From Puccinia triticina (lineage: Eukaryota > Basidiomycota > Pucciniomycetes > Pucciniales > Pucciniaceae), in assembly GCF_026914185.1 (NCBI RefSeq), contig NC_070561.1, forward strand, positions 3,720,001 to 3,784,000: a stretch of 64,000 bases of DNA. Direction: 5' to 3'. The position numbers and the translations under genes are program-made. The notes under the pieces were generated by a model. That model did not search any database, was not told the origin of the DNA, and saw only the letters and a program-made list of their open reading frames with translations. Below are positions 53,444-64,000 of the stretch, in pieces (the stretch's first letter is position 1; every line of letters begins with the position of its first letter).

Positions 53444-56400
53444 TCAATAATAATAATCATCATAATAATCATCATCATAGCAATCATCATCATAGTCATC
53501 ATAAAGACTGTCATATTCATCGTCATCCTCTGCAATGTAGTCTTCCTCCTGGTGATAGTCGGTGCCTTCATCCTCATACATAGGTTCAGGTTCTTCAAAT
53601 AGCGTGGGACAGTCTCTGATGATGTGGCCCTTCTCTTGGCAGTTGAAGCATATCTTATGCTCGGCTTTACTGGCTGGGAATGGGTGGTAATCTGGATAAG
53701 AATGGATGGAGGGAACAAAAGGACGATGGTGTGTTATGGATGTCAATGTGAAAGTTGATGACGAGTGGAGAAAATGGAGTGCCTACTTTGTTTGGATGGT
53801 TGAGCAGGCTCTGGGGGTTGATAGGCCAGACTCGCACCCGTCCACCAATCGGGATGGAGGCTGAGGTGGACGAGGGTATCTACAGCCTTGGCGTTGGTCT
53901 TGGCATGGGCGACGACGGAATCGGCCTCGGTGTACACAAGGATGTTGTCGTTGGCCGCTATTTGGATGTACTTCTGCAGGCTTGTCGCATCTTTAATTAG
54001 TGCCGAAGGTATGACGAACGGCATGATCTCCGCCCGACTGTTAAACATCTCTCGGAACTCGCCCCACTGCGCCTTCCTGTGATGAGCAGCCCAAAAAGCG
54101 CGCATCGTTTTGATGATCGGACTAGTTGAATCGAAACAAAAGGGTTCTTATCGGGTCAGTATTCGTCATGATCTGCTCTTCATTAGATTCATGTTGACCT
54201 ACAAAAACATAAGCCCCAATGCGGTGAAGTCTTTCCTGAGTTCAACAGTCGTCTGTGGGCCTTCGCCGGAGAGATGGATAGTGTACTGGACCGAGTAGCC
54301 AGAGAAGACATCCCTGAAGGTGGAGTGCTCGGGTCTCTGCTTGCGATGGGAGAAGATAAGGTGGCTAATCATCTGGGAATCGGTGGCTTTGAGAGCGGAG
54401 TGAAGGTCCTCAAGTGGGATCGGCCGGTGAGAGTCATTGGCGTCCCATCCCAAGACACGCCTGCGATACAAGATAATCCGGTGCAGGCATGTCACCAACT
54501 GCTGGGCCGTCCAGCTCTTCACAAATTTCTGGATCGCCGTGAGCAGACAGCGCTCCAAGACTGGCAGCCTGGAGAAATCAATCGGCTGGCTTTGGCGTGG
54601 CTGGAGTGAAGGATCAGGGTTAAGGTTGAGCCTTTTGGGGGGTGTCGAGGAGCGCTGGTCGACCTCTGAACACCGCCTCTTGAGAGACGTCGGGGAAGGC
54701 ACGTTCGGGGCGGCGTCCGTTGCGGGGTCGCTCGGTGTCGGCAGCCTTTCGGGCACGATCAAATTTGGCGGCAACGGCCACTCAGATGTTGATTGATCGA
54801 CTGGCGATTGGCTCTTGAGAGCCGTGGGGCCCAACACGTTACGGGCAACATTCTTCGTTCTGGGGTCTCTCGGTGTCGGCAAATGTGTGACCGCAGTCAA
54901 GGTTGGCGGTGACGGGGGCCTTGCAGGTTTGGGCTCCTGTTGTTGGTCGACATGAGACCGGCTCTTGAGAGAGGTCTGGCGGGGCGCGTGTCGGGTGGGG
55001 TTGGTTGCGGGCTCGCTTGGTGTAGGCAAACGTTTGGCCGCAGTCGAGTTTGGCGGGGGTGCCGCCGGCTTTTCAGAATTCGGCTCCTGGGGTGGCAGGA
55101 AGAGTTGGTCGACCGGCGAGCATGGGCTCTTGAGAGCCGTCGGGCCCACCGCGTTACGGGCGACATTCAGTCTGGGGTCTCTCGATGTCGGCAAACGTGT
55201 GGCTGCAGTCAAGGCTGTCGGTGGAGGCGGTTTGGCAGGTTTGGGTTGCTGGGGTGCTGAGGAGCATTGGTTGAGTTGAGACCGGTTCTTCAGAGAGGTC
55301 TGTTGGGGCGCGTGCCGAGTAGCGTTCGTTGCGGGCTCACTTGGCGCAGGCAAACGTTTGGCCGCAGTCGAGTTTGGCGGGGGTGGCGCCGGCTTTTCAG
55401 ACTTCGTATCCTGGGGTGGCAAGAAGAGTTGGTCGACCGGCGAGCATGGGCTCATAAGAGCCGTCGGCCAGTACGCGTTACAGGCGGCATTTGGTGTGGG
55501 GTCTGTCGATGTCGACACACGTGCGGCCGCGGCCAAGTTTGGCGGGCGGACCGGCCTTGCAGGTTTGGGCTCCTGGCGCACTGAGGAGTGTTGGTCGACT
55601 TGAGCCCGGCTCTTCAGAGAGCTGCGACGGGGCACGTTCTGAGCGGGGTTCCTTGCGGGCTCACTAGGTGTTGGCAGACGTTTGACATTGGTCAAGTTTG
55701 GCGGGGGTACCGACCTTTCAAGATTCGGCTCCTGGATTGCTAGGATCGGTTGGCACCGGCGCTCGAGAGCTGCGGGGCGAGGTACGTTCGCAGTGGGGTT
55801 CGTGGACGGGTCACTTGGTGTTGGCAAACGTTGGACATCGGTCAAGGTTGGCGGGGGTACCGGCCTGTTGGAATTCGGCTCCTGGGATGTAGAGAAAAGG
55901 TGGTCGACTTGTGATAAGAAGAGCTGGTCGTCCTGAGAGGGCCGGCTCTCCTGAGCCGTCGGGCGAGGCGGGTGGCGGGCGGCGTTCGTTGACGGGTCAT
56001 TCGGTGTTGGCAAACGTTGGACCGCGGTGAAGTTTGGCGGGGGTACCGGGCATTCAGAACTCGGCTGCGGGGATGCTGCAAAGAGTTGGTTGGCTTGAGT
56101 GCACCGGCTCTTGAGATCGGTCGGGCGAGGCGCGTTGCGGGCGTCGGTGGTGGTGGGATCGCTCGGTGTGGGCAAGCGTGTGGCCAGAGCCTGGTATGGC
56201 GGGGATAGGGGCCTCGCATGTTGGGGCTCCTCCTGGTGTGCTGAGGAGTGCTGATCGACCCGGGACCGGCTGTTGAGAGAGGCAGGGCGAGGCGCGCGCC
56301 GGGACGGGTTGGGGGTGTGCTCACTCGGTGTCGGCAAACGCGTTGCCGGGGTGTGGTTCGGCGGGGGTACCGGCGACTCCGACGTCGGCTCATGGGGCCC

Positions 56401-56806
56401 CGGCAGCTCGGGTGAGTGGGAGGGTGTCGGATACCCGACCGGTCTCTGCAGAGGGGCCCCACGCACCGGGCCAAGCGAGGACTGCTGTTCTGTTGCTGCT
56501 CCCGGAGTGCACCAGTCACTGCTGGATTTGCAGTTGCAGGACGACCGAGATCGGGATGGAGTGTCTTGAGATTGCTGGAGGATGTGATCTCTTAGGAGTT
56601 CGCACCGTCGCAGGGAATCCCGAAGTCGTTGAACTGTAGCCGGGCTGACGATCGGGTACGCTGGAAGTAGGAAAGGAGGGTATCATATTCTGAGTTGAAG
56701 CCGGGCATGGGTCTGTGTGTATTGAATAGGTTGACCGACCTTCGAAGTCTATTGGCTTAAATGGCACAGCGAGCCTCTCAAGGGTTTCAGCTAGCCCGCG
56801 GTCCAT
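53444..56806 (-). CDS. Proline-rich tandem-repeat protein with CCHC zinc knuckle, family unknown
   Basis: Exons (minus strand): 56806-56740, 56660-54203, 54121-53787, 53691-53444; 1,035 aa, all junctions in phase. I do not recognise the family. The N-terminus is helical and Arg/Leu-rich (TVQRLRDSLRRCELLRDHIL). Residues about 125-700 are about eleven repeats of 46-62 aa, each with a core near RLPTPSDP followed by PRPTSLKSR, then VDQ, then a PVPPPN-like end. After the repeats comes a globular region (about 715-950: LERCLLTAIQKFVKSWTAQQ, FRDVFSGYSVQYTIHLSGE, HTLVHL-like helices), then one CCHC knuckle (CFNCQEKGHIIRDC, about 968) and an extreme Asp/Tyr tail. The knuckle implies RNA or single-stranded DNA binding. 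The ATG at 56806 is the first in frame. Confidence 0.72.
54650..56350 (-). repeat. Coding tandem repeats, about 11 units of 140-190 bp
   Basis: Units are anchored by LPTPS or LPTPR/LPAPS variants. Units 6 and 8 (both with SPCSPVDQLFLPPQ) and units 7 and 9 (both with TAAKRLP and TSLKNRS/TSLKSRS) match best, showing that a two-unit block was duplicated recently. The other units are more diverged. Confidence 0.8.
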
Positions 56807-59716
56807 CTGAGCAGATCTCAGGTCAGCTCTAGTTGGATGGGGTGTTGTGGGCAAGATTTGCAATCCTAGCAAGCTGCAGTGTGGGGGATGTGGGAGATGA
56901 TAAATACAGTGGATTGAGGGTAGGAAAGCAGGGGATTTTCCAGCCCTGGGTGTGGTGTTGGGATGGTGGGCTTTGAGGAGCTGCGTAAGGTGGACTATTT
57001 ATAAGGTGTTGTGTAGGATAATTCAAGTGAGGCCAAGGAGTTACCCTATGGATAGGAATTTGCTATCTGCAATTTGAGGAGTTGGACTTTCCCAAATGGG
57101 GGACTGTTGTGACTGGCAAGCGTCTGAAAGGGGGAGAATATGTGCAGGGAGCTTCTGTGAAATTATCTGGAGCCCATCAAGTTCAAAATAAATACATGAG
57201 CCAGAGGCTGGGAGACAGTTGTCCTAATTGAATTTTGGATGGCTGTATTCTGACCGGAAACGATGAATGGACAGTTGCCGATGTATGAGATTGGGGATGG
57301 TGTTGTTTGGCGCCTGGCGCTTGGATAACCAACCGGGGAATCTACAGACAAGGAAGGCGAGTCGGAGGAATCCTGCTGGCAGGGTGGGCCTCTGGGGACA
57401 AATCCGGAATGGATGGATCGAGCTTTATACGGCTCACGCCTGGCTGGACGAGGGACTGCGGAGGGTTATGCGCATATGTAGCAAGCCGCCGTGGTTGGCC
57501 ATCAAGGCACGATCTATGTATGTTGTACCATCCACTAAAGGGGATCTGCCCGTCCATCGGACCATCATAGGCATCACTGAGGAAGACTTTTGACCATCTA
57601 CAACTCCCTTTAGCATCACTTCCTCCGGGAAACCACAAAGACAATTGCCAATTTAACGTCGATTGCAATCGCATCAAGTGCATCAGATCTCAGATGCCAT
57701 TGGGGCTGAAGGAAAGGCGAAAGAGGACCCAAGAAGAACGAGAAAGAAAGAAAAAAAAAAACTCAAAGGCAACGGACTCGCTTAAATAAATATGTTGTGA
57801 GTCAACGGAACAACAAATGAGTTTGTCCCGAGCTGTCATGCAGCCAGAAGGCCTCTGTTCAACTGCTTTGTCGGCTGAACCCGCTCTGTTTTCGCTCTCA
57901 TTATTAATTGACTCTTTTGCATCACCAGCGTACCACAAACGCGCGCACAGCCCTTCGGCCAGCTCAAGCCACGGTGGGTGGTGTGACTATCATCCATTGT
58001 CAACGAAAGAACGAGGAATCGGCGATCGGCGACTCGCCACTCGAACCTAGTAGCGCACTTGGTCGCAATCCTTCCGGTATTGGTAGTCGTTTCTCGCGCC
58101 GAAGCCGAAAAAGTGTGCACATGCTATGCTACATACAAGAGGACCAGTGCTCTCAGGGATCAGACATAGGAGAACTGATGGCTTGATTTCTATCTTAGCT
58201 CATCACTGCTGGTTGAATTTTTTTTCTCTTCTCTTTCAGCCTCTTCCCCATCCCCTTAGGCTTTCACTGCGCATCACTCCTTCTTTCCAGATGGAATATT
58301 CTTGCCTTCTGTCCCACATCCTTCTTCGCACATTGGATATGCATATCTCGTCTTCTGTCCCACAGATTCACCCTTGTTGCTGTGCCTAGAGTATGCAGAT
58401 AGAAGACCAATAGAGCTGAATCATCTGCTCTTCTGTATGAGCCCTGCAGCCACCAATACAGCTATACCAGAAAGGGTTGTGGTCCCCCCCCCCATTTTTT
58501 TCCTTTTTTTTCCTCCCTTCCCCATTTTTTTTTGACCCCTGAAGATCCTCCCCGCTCTGAGACCAGTTGGCTCCTGCCTAGTGCTTTTCATCACCTCAGC
58601 CAGCAACCAGTATCAACCCCAAAGAAATGAAATGATACCCTTGCCATGATTGTCTCCTCTGCCAACCACATCAATTGGAAGGACAACTTCACCTGGCAAG
58701 TTGTTCAGTTTCTCTTCACTCTTAATTCCGGCCCAATCCAGGTCCCCAAGCTGATGAGCGGCTGAATCACTGATAGAAGATTGCATAGCTCTGCTCTTGT
58801 TGCTTGTTGGGCTACCTTTGGTCCCATCATTGGCATGGATTTCATGGCTTCTACATCATAATTTGTTGTCTTGAAGTTGTAGTTTGTTTGACTTGAGTGA
58901 AAACTGGTCAATAAGTGAGTGAGCAAGTACACTTGTGCCTTGCATCTAACAAACAGAAACATGAATAAAACATTATTTTTGTTTGTGTAATTCAAATATC
59001 AACCTCCTGGAGACCGTGAAGTGAGAGCAGTCAATTGGAGTTTTGGTGGCAAGAAATCCAGTCCAAATGGACTGGTCTGTCATGGGAATCTACAAGTCCA
59101 ACAGCACAATCTGAGTTACCACAGGCACCTGAGAGTCACTGAAAATGTTCCAGGAATGGCCAAGTACCCTCTTGTTGAATCAAGGGTAGGTGAGGTGCCT
59201 CCACATCTTGAGGGGGCCCAACACTTCCCTCATTTGATTGGCTGAGGCTTCACGTTGGCTCAGAATTTTTACAAGCACCTGTTAAACGTTGACTCGTTTT
59301 ACCTCAGAGTCAAAAACATAAACTCATGAACACAATATCTCAGGACCACTCCGACCATGTTCGGATAGTTTCAGATTTCTTTGGGACACATTACTTGTGA
59401 AGACTTGTCAGCTCTGTGCTGGCAGACCTAGCTCATCAAGCCCGGCTGGCAAACTCTACCATCCCTTTTCCAATTCAATCCTTCAGGGGACCCAGACTTG
59501 TAAGTGGCAAGCGACCTGTCCAATCCGTGTTAACCAGCTGGCACGTTTGTGGTGAAGTATTCAAGCTTGTCGAAAGTTTGACCCCGTATGTGATCTTGAA
59601 ATGTATTGGTTTTATTGCATGTCGTCTGTCAACCAAGTCATCTAAAACAACCGAATGGGTAGAAGATATGTACATCGCAGGGCTTATTGTTCAAGGGGTA
59701 TGTCGAATCGGATTGT
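56807..59716. other. Long gene-free stretch
   Basis: Short frames on both strands (for example 57342-57683 minus and 57908-58186 plus) have no recognised similarity and no convincing splice partners. C- and T-runs lie at 58483-58533. No transposon ends were found. Confidence 0.35.
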
Positions 59717-60671
59717 TCAAGCTCGAGTGGCTCTTGTCCGCAGGTTTGCTCGGTTGACATATGCTAATCGGTGCTGTTCTGCCTTGAGTTTGAGGACTTC
59801 TGAGTTCTAGAAAGAGAGTAATTGATTGGAAAGATTTATGATCAGCATTGAGAGCATAGAGGCTAATAGTCGGCTGATGAGAGATGTACTCCATTGAGGA
59901 CAGCAATGACTTCCATCGCCAGTCGCTCGCCGAACTTTTTACCGGGTCGTCGTTCGCTATGTTTGACGATCCAAAGGATAGCTTTTCTGGCCTGTTGGGT
60001 TTCGCTAAGGGGGACGGGAACGGTAGTGACCTTGATGCGTTTCTGTTCGTTACGGGTGACGACCATGGGCGCAGCGAGTTCGACAGCCTTTGCGAGTAAT
60101 GGGAAGGGCTCCTGTCCGGTCACCAATCGTAGCTGGGCCAGTAAATTGATGACGTGCTTCTGGGCGATCGTCCGTTTGCCTTGGCGCATCAATAATCCGG
60201 TCATATAATCCAGTAAGGGCTCCTCTAATGGCGGCACACTGATAGCTGGCTCTCGGTACGCTAGTTGTGCTGCCGTGTCTCCCGCCTCCGGGAACGGCGG
60301 CGGTGGTTCGTACGCTGGTAGTCGTCGGGCCCGTGGATGTCGATCAAGATTTGCCGTCGTTGGTAGAAATTTGACTAGAAGACAGAAACGAAAGTCAATG
60401 TTTTATTTTTGGTCGGCGGATCTTACACCAAGCCAAGATTTTAATTTCAAATTTCAAACAGAAAGAGACTGCATATTTAGCACGTACCATCTCGAGTTGA
60501 GCTGAATTTTCGATGAATGGGAGGAGTGATGCGGAGTGGATTCGATTGGGCTGGGCAGTTGGTAGGGGCGAAAGATGAGGATGAGCTGGCGATGCCTTGT
60601 TCTCCGAGGCCGTGGGCTGAGTTGGCCAGTATCGGTCTTGCTTTCGATCGGACCAGTCTAGTGAACATCAT
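59717..60671 (-). CDS. RSM7: Mitochondrial small-subunit ribosomal protein uS7m
   Basis: The mitochondrial uS7 homologue, which binds the 3' major domain of the small-subunit rRNA. Exons (minus strand): 60671-60488, 60374-59890, 59806-59717; 252 aa. The N-terminus (MMFTRLVRSKARP, then IHRKFSSTRD) is basic and looks like a mitochondrial presequence. The core has LMRQGKRTIAQKHVINLL, then PFPLLAKAVELAAPMV, VPVPLSETQQARKAILWIV and GERLAMEVIAVLNG. The last exon supplies the conserved C-terminal helix (KAEQHRLAYVNRANLRTR). The start was chosen at the first ATG of a double ATG; the frame stays open upstream only through a GTG. Divergent from epsin. Confidence 0.9.
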
Positions 60672-61090
60672 CTTGTTGGTTTTGTCCAAGTTCTTGGCGT
60701 GTGGTTTTGCGCGGCTTGGTTCCACCCCCGGGTCTTCCGCCGAGAAAGGACGCCTGAGATGGGTCGGGGTAGTGACATCCCCCCGTGGACCACCGGATCC
60801 ACCGGCCGGTGTAGGATGATGTCAGCCAGCTTCCGCTGCAGTGATCAGTCGGATCACGCGATGCCCGGGCCAAACTGCATTCTCCGGACTACCACCGGCC
60901 GGGAGGGCTATGGGCTTAGACAGAGTGGGGTGCAGTGTGTATGGCTTTAGACAAGGGTCCCTCTCGCCTGGCACCCTTAATCAGTCTTCCCTTTCCCTTT
61001 CTCTCTCTCTCCCACCTCCAACCATCCAACCTCCCTCCATCCACCCTTGCTTCAAGAAACGAACTCAAGCTCAATCGAACACGAACAAGA
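60672..61090. promoter_or_regulatory. Divergent promoter region of uS7m and epsin genes
   Basis: 419 bp between start codons. A pyrimidine-rich tract (TTTCCCTTTCTCTCTCTCTC around 60990-61010) lies 80-100 bp before the epsin ATG, typical of fungal 5' regions. No named factor site was recognised. Confidence 0.45.
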
Positions 61091-63411
61091 ATGTCCGGAA
61101 TCGGTAATATGGGCAAGCATGCCCTCAGAGTCGCAAAAAACTAGTAAGCTAGAATACCCCTATCCTCTTCTTCTGACCTCGTGCGTTCTCTTTTTACAAT
61201 TGCCATTTGCTTCCAGCACGAAGGGCTACTCCGATACTCAAACAAAAGTCCGAACTGCGACCTCTAATGACCCCTGGGGTCCGTCAGGCACTCAGGTCAT
61301 TACCACTCACTCTCTCGTCATCGATTATCTACATTCTCCCACCCCCCCTCTCTCTTTATCTGATCATCTTCGGTTTAATCAGCCAATTAATATGACAAAA
61401 CTCCAACTTATATTCAAGAATTTCTATTTTTTTTAACATGGAAACAATATTCTCTAACATAGATGAACGAAATCGCGACGTTGACGTTCAATCAGCAAGA
61501 CTTCATCGAAATAATGGAAATGCTTGACAAACGACTAAACGATAAGGGGAAAAACTGGAGGCACGTCTTCAAAGCACTTACCCTACTCGATTACCTTCTC
61601 CACGGTGGAAGCGAAAACGTCGTTCTCTATTTTCGGTTAGCACCGGCTCTCTTCTTCTTAGCTTTGACAACGACTCTACATTCCATCAATCTTACACACT
61701 ATCATCCTCGACTTGCCCCTTCTCTAGTGAAAATGTGTACATCATCAAGACACTCAAAGAATTTCAATACATCGACGAATACGGGAAAGATCAAGGTGCC
61801 AATGGCAAGTCAGTTTCTGATATATTCAAACGTCAAAACCCGAACCCGAAGCTCACGAGACGGAGATATTCACTTGTTGGTTGGGTGGACAGTTCGGCAG
61901 AAGGCTAAGGACATCTCCAATCTTCTGTCCGACGAATCACGCCTGCGAGAAGAAAGGCGGACCAGAGCCCACATGCGTGATCGAATGGTTGGCCGACGAA
62001 ATAGCCATGATGACGAGAACGACATGCCCCGCCGGGCGAGGAGTGTACCACCCAGCCGCCATCCTAACAACATGTAAATCCTGGGCGACTCCGGTGCTCC
62101 TGATGAAAGGTCATCAAAGCCTTGACAGTCTCTTCTCGTTTTTTTTTTTTTCTTTATTTCTAGGGAAGACTCCGAACTGCAACGTGCTCTCGAACTGTCT
62201 AAACTTACCGCTGCTCAGGAGGCCGAACGAAACAAAAAAGTGCCTACCGACCCGGAACTAGAAGAAGCCATGCGATTGAGTCGAGAAGAGGAAGCCAAGA
62301 GACTCCAGAACCAAACTGATCCTAACGCCTTAGCCCTATTTGACGATGGTCATGAACTGTAAGGCGCTCTATGATTGAAATCCTCAGCCTGCGCTTCAAG
62401 CTGATTTGTTATTTCTCAAACAACAAAATAGACACAACAACAACGCAGGTCAGATCGACTTGATTGATACCTCGATTCCCATCCAACAGACTGGCTATCA
62501 GCCTCAATTCGCCTCCTTCAATCCTTATGCCCAACAACAAGAAGAATTCATGCGACAGCAACAGATGCAGGCACAGCAGCAGCAACAGGTCAGTTTGGAA
62601 GTTGCAGGATGTTCAGGGATATTTTCGGCCCGTGACGATTCCAAGCTGTGACTGATGTGAAGTTTATGTGGTATGAAATCAGGCGATGGAAGAACAAGCC
62701 CGTTACGAAGCAATGATGATGCAACAGCAGCAGCAACAGATGCTAATGCAACAACAGCAACAACAAATGTTAATGGCTCAGCACACCGCCGTCCAACCGA
62801 TCCAGCCGCAAATGACCTCGTACGGCTCGAACAACCCGTTTGCACAGTTCTCACAGCCCGGCCCGATGATTCACCAAACGAACCCGATGACACAGAGTCT
62901 GCCCGCACGTGCGCCCTCAGCCCCGCCGTCGTCGTTCAACTTCAACGATTATGCCAGCCTCAACAGCCCCTCCTCCGCTCGTCCGCCCCCCATGCCCGCC
63001 CAAACGGCATCCAACGCAGAAGCTTTCAGCCGCCCAGCGCGCGACACAACCCACTCTGCCCCGCCTAAAGACGACGGCCAGCACGCCAAATTGGCTTCGC
63101 TACTGGCTGCTGGTGGCGGGGTTGATACCTTTGGTAATGAAGGCACGATGAGAGTCCCGGTGTACGTAGCATCACACCTCTCTGTCGACTTTGGATTAAC
63201 CCTGCTGATCAATAACTTTTTTCATTCTGCATTTCACTTTCTTTTTTTGAAAATGTATAGAGGATCTCCTTTCCACCCTTCCAATCGGTTAGCGGCTCAG
63301 AAAACGGGAGCGGAGGCTGGTCCATCGTCGTCGGCCTCGAACCCGTTCATGATGAACCAACAACGTCAACAGCCTCAACAACAAGCTGAGAACCCATTCT
63401 TTACGATTTGA
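61091..63411 (+). CDS. Epsin-family endocytic adaptor (ENTH domain, two UIMs, NPF motifs)
   Basis: Links membrane phosphoinositides, ubiquitinated cargo and the endocytic coat. Exons: 61091-61143, 61217-61295, 61463-61635, 61728-61804, 61893-62073, 62164-62358, 62432-62588, 62683-63161, 63261-63411; 514 aa. The ENTH domain reads VRTATSNDPWGPSGTQ, then DFIEIMEMLDKRLNDKGKNW, LTLLDYLLHGGSENV, TLKEFQYIDEYGKDQGANV and RQKAKDISNLL. Two ubiquitin-interacting motifs follow (EDSELQRALELSK and DPELEEAMRLSREEE), then a Gln/Met-rich region and three NPF motifs for EH-domain partners (NNPF, SNPF and ENPF near the C-terminus). Intron 4 appears to be GC-AG (GCAAGT donor at 61805), which preserves the conserved DQGANVR junction. 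Equivalent to yeast Ent1/Ent2. Confidence 0.94.
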
Positions 63412-64000
63412 CATTGTTATTCCTCTCTCTGATTCTTGCCCTACCTTCCCCCCCACTCTTCTATTCTTTGTTTTGGTACATGTTGACACATATATGTATA
63501 CATCTTTTTATCAGCTGTGTTTATACAATGTTTCTGTACATAAACTGTTTGTCCTTTCTTTTTCTTCTTTCTATTTATATGACAAAACCATTTTCTCCTC
63601 CAGCTTTATCTCTGTTATTTAGATGCTTCATCTTTTGTTTTCTCTATCAACAACTTATCAACTGCCTACCATATACTCAAAATATAGGTCCCAAAAAAAG
63701 AGTGAATGAAATTATATTCACAAAGATAACGAGAGTGACCACATTTGAGAAAGGGCACGTTCCAACCAATACTGCTACTTTATTTAAAGCAATATTCTAT
63801 ACAAAGCAAGCTTCTCAAAGAAATTTGAACTGGGGATGTCAATCAACATGTATTTAATGCCTGACATGAGAAACTCAAATTGCCGCCTGCCCTGAACCTG
63901 CTTAGCTTGCGGGCCTCTGAACCCAATTAGCCTGCAAGCCCATGGATCTCAGCCAAATAATCAATAAAGTGAAATAGTTTGGATTTCTGCAACTCTGTTT
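63412..64000. other. Right edge, epsin 3' UTR and repeat fragment
   Basis: T- and C-rich 3' UTR to about 63600. 63880-63945 has words like CTTGCGGGCCTCTGAACCC and GCAAGCCCATGG resembling the GCCC-rich block at 18620-18860. Nothing else. Confidence 0.4.

Noticed and set aside
53600..53700. Retrotransposon gag because of the CCHC knuckle
   Set aside because: No protease, reverse transcriptase, integrase or LTRs are nearby, and the knuckle is spliced onto a long unique protein.
54940..55600. Long plus-strand ORFs opposite the proline-rich repeats
   Set aside because: They are antisense shadows of GC-rich coding repeats. They repeat with the same period and show no independent start or splice logic.
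57267..57683. Overlapping 108-aa and 113-aa ORFs on opposite strands
   Set aside because: Neither has a recognised motif or exon partner. Mutual antisense openness suggests base composition.

Overview
The window is eukaryotic nuclear DNA from a filamentous fungus, most likely a rust (Pucciniales, Puccinia-like). The reasons are intron-dense genes with short GT-AG introns, a basidiomycete-style gene set (multi-domain hybrid histidine kinase, GPI-type chitin deacetylase, DASH subunit, TAF10, epsin), and long gene-poor stretches packed with MITEs, nested DNA transposons and decayed transposases. Order and species are inferred from general character, not from a database match. No prokaryotic features, CRISPR arrays or rRNA genes are visible.

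Layout: 1-3476 holds the 3' part of a hybrid histidine kinase (+). 3.5-17 kb is a repeat field: a foldback repeat, a decayed PIF/Harbinger-type transposase with a possible second ORF split by a MITE, a decayed SAM50-like gene (-), and a 4.3-kb nest in which one element is interrupted by an inverted copy of itself and by two other MITE-like insertions. TAF10 (-) follows at 17.6-18.3 kb, then more MITEs (19.7-22.3 kb). A chitin deacetylase (+) lies at 23.3-25.0 kb and a 1,092-aa predicted secreted protein of unknown family (-) at 27.4-31.2 kb. A decayed hAT element with an 8-bp target duplication is at 31.6-34.3 kb, a small heat-shock protein (-) at 34.7-35.4 kb, and an unknown 824-aa charged protein (-) at 36.4-39.1 kb.

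43-47 kb is a compact housekeeping block: chorismate synthase (+), ribulose-phosphate 3-epimerase (-) and DASH subunit DAD4 (+). The last two are divergent over 195 bp. An apparently intact hAT transposon (720-aa transposase) sits just behind DAD4. 50-53 kb holds further nested and non-autonomous elements. 53.4-56.8 kb encodes an unusual 1,035-aa protein with about eleven proline-rich repeats, a CCHC zinc knuckle and an Asp/Tyr tail. Mitochondrial ribosomal protein uS7m (-) and epsin (+) are divergent at 59.7-63.4 kb.

The genes do not form an operon-like system. RPE1 belongs to the pentose phosphate pathway, which supplies erythrose-4-phosphate to the shikimate route that chorismate synthase completes, but their adjacency may be chance. 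All exon boundaries were deduced by eye from splice signals, reading phase and family conservation. The unknown large proteins and the self-nested element are the least explained content.
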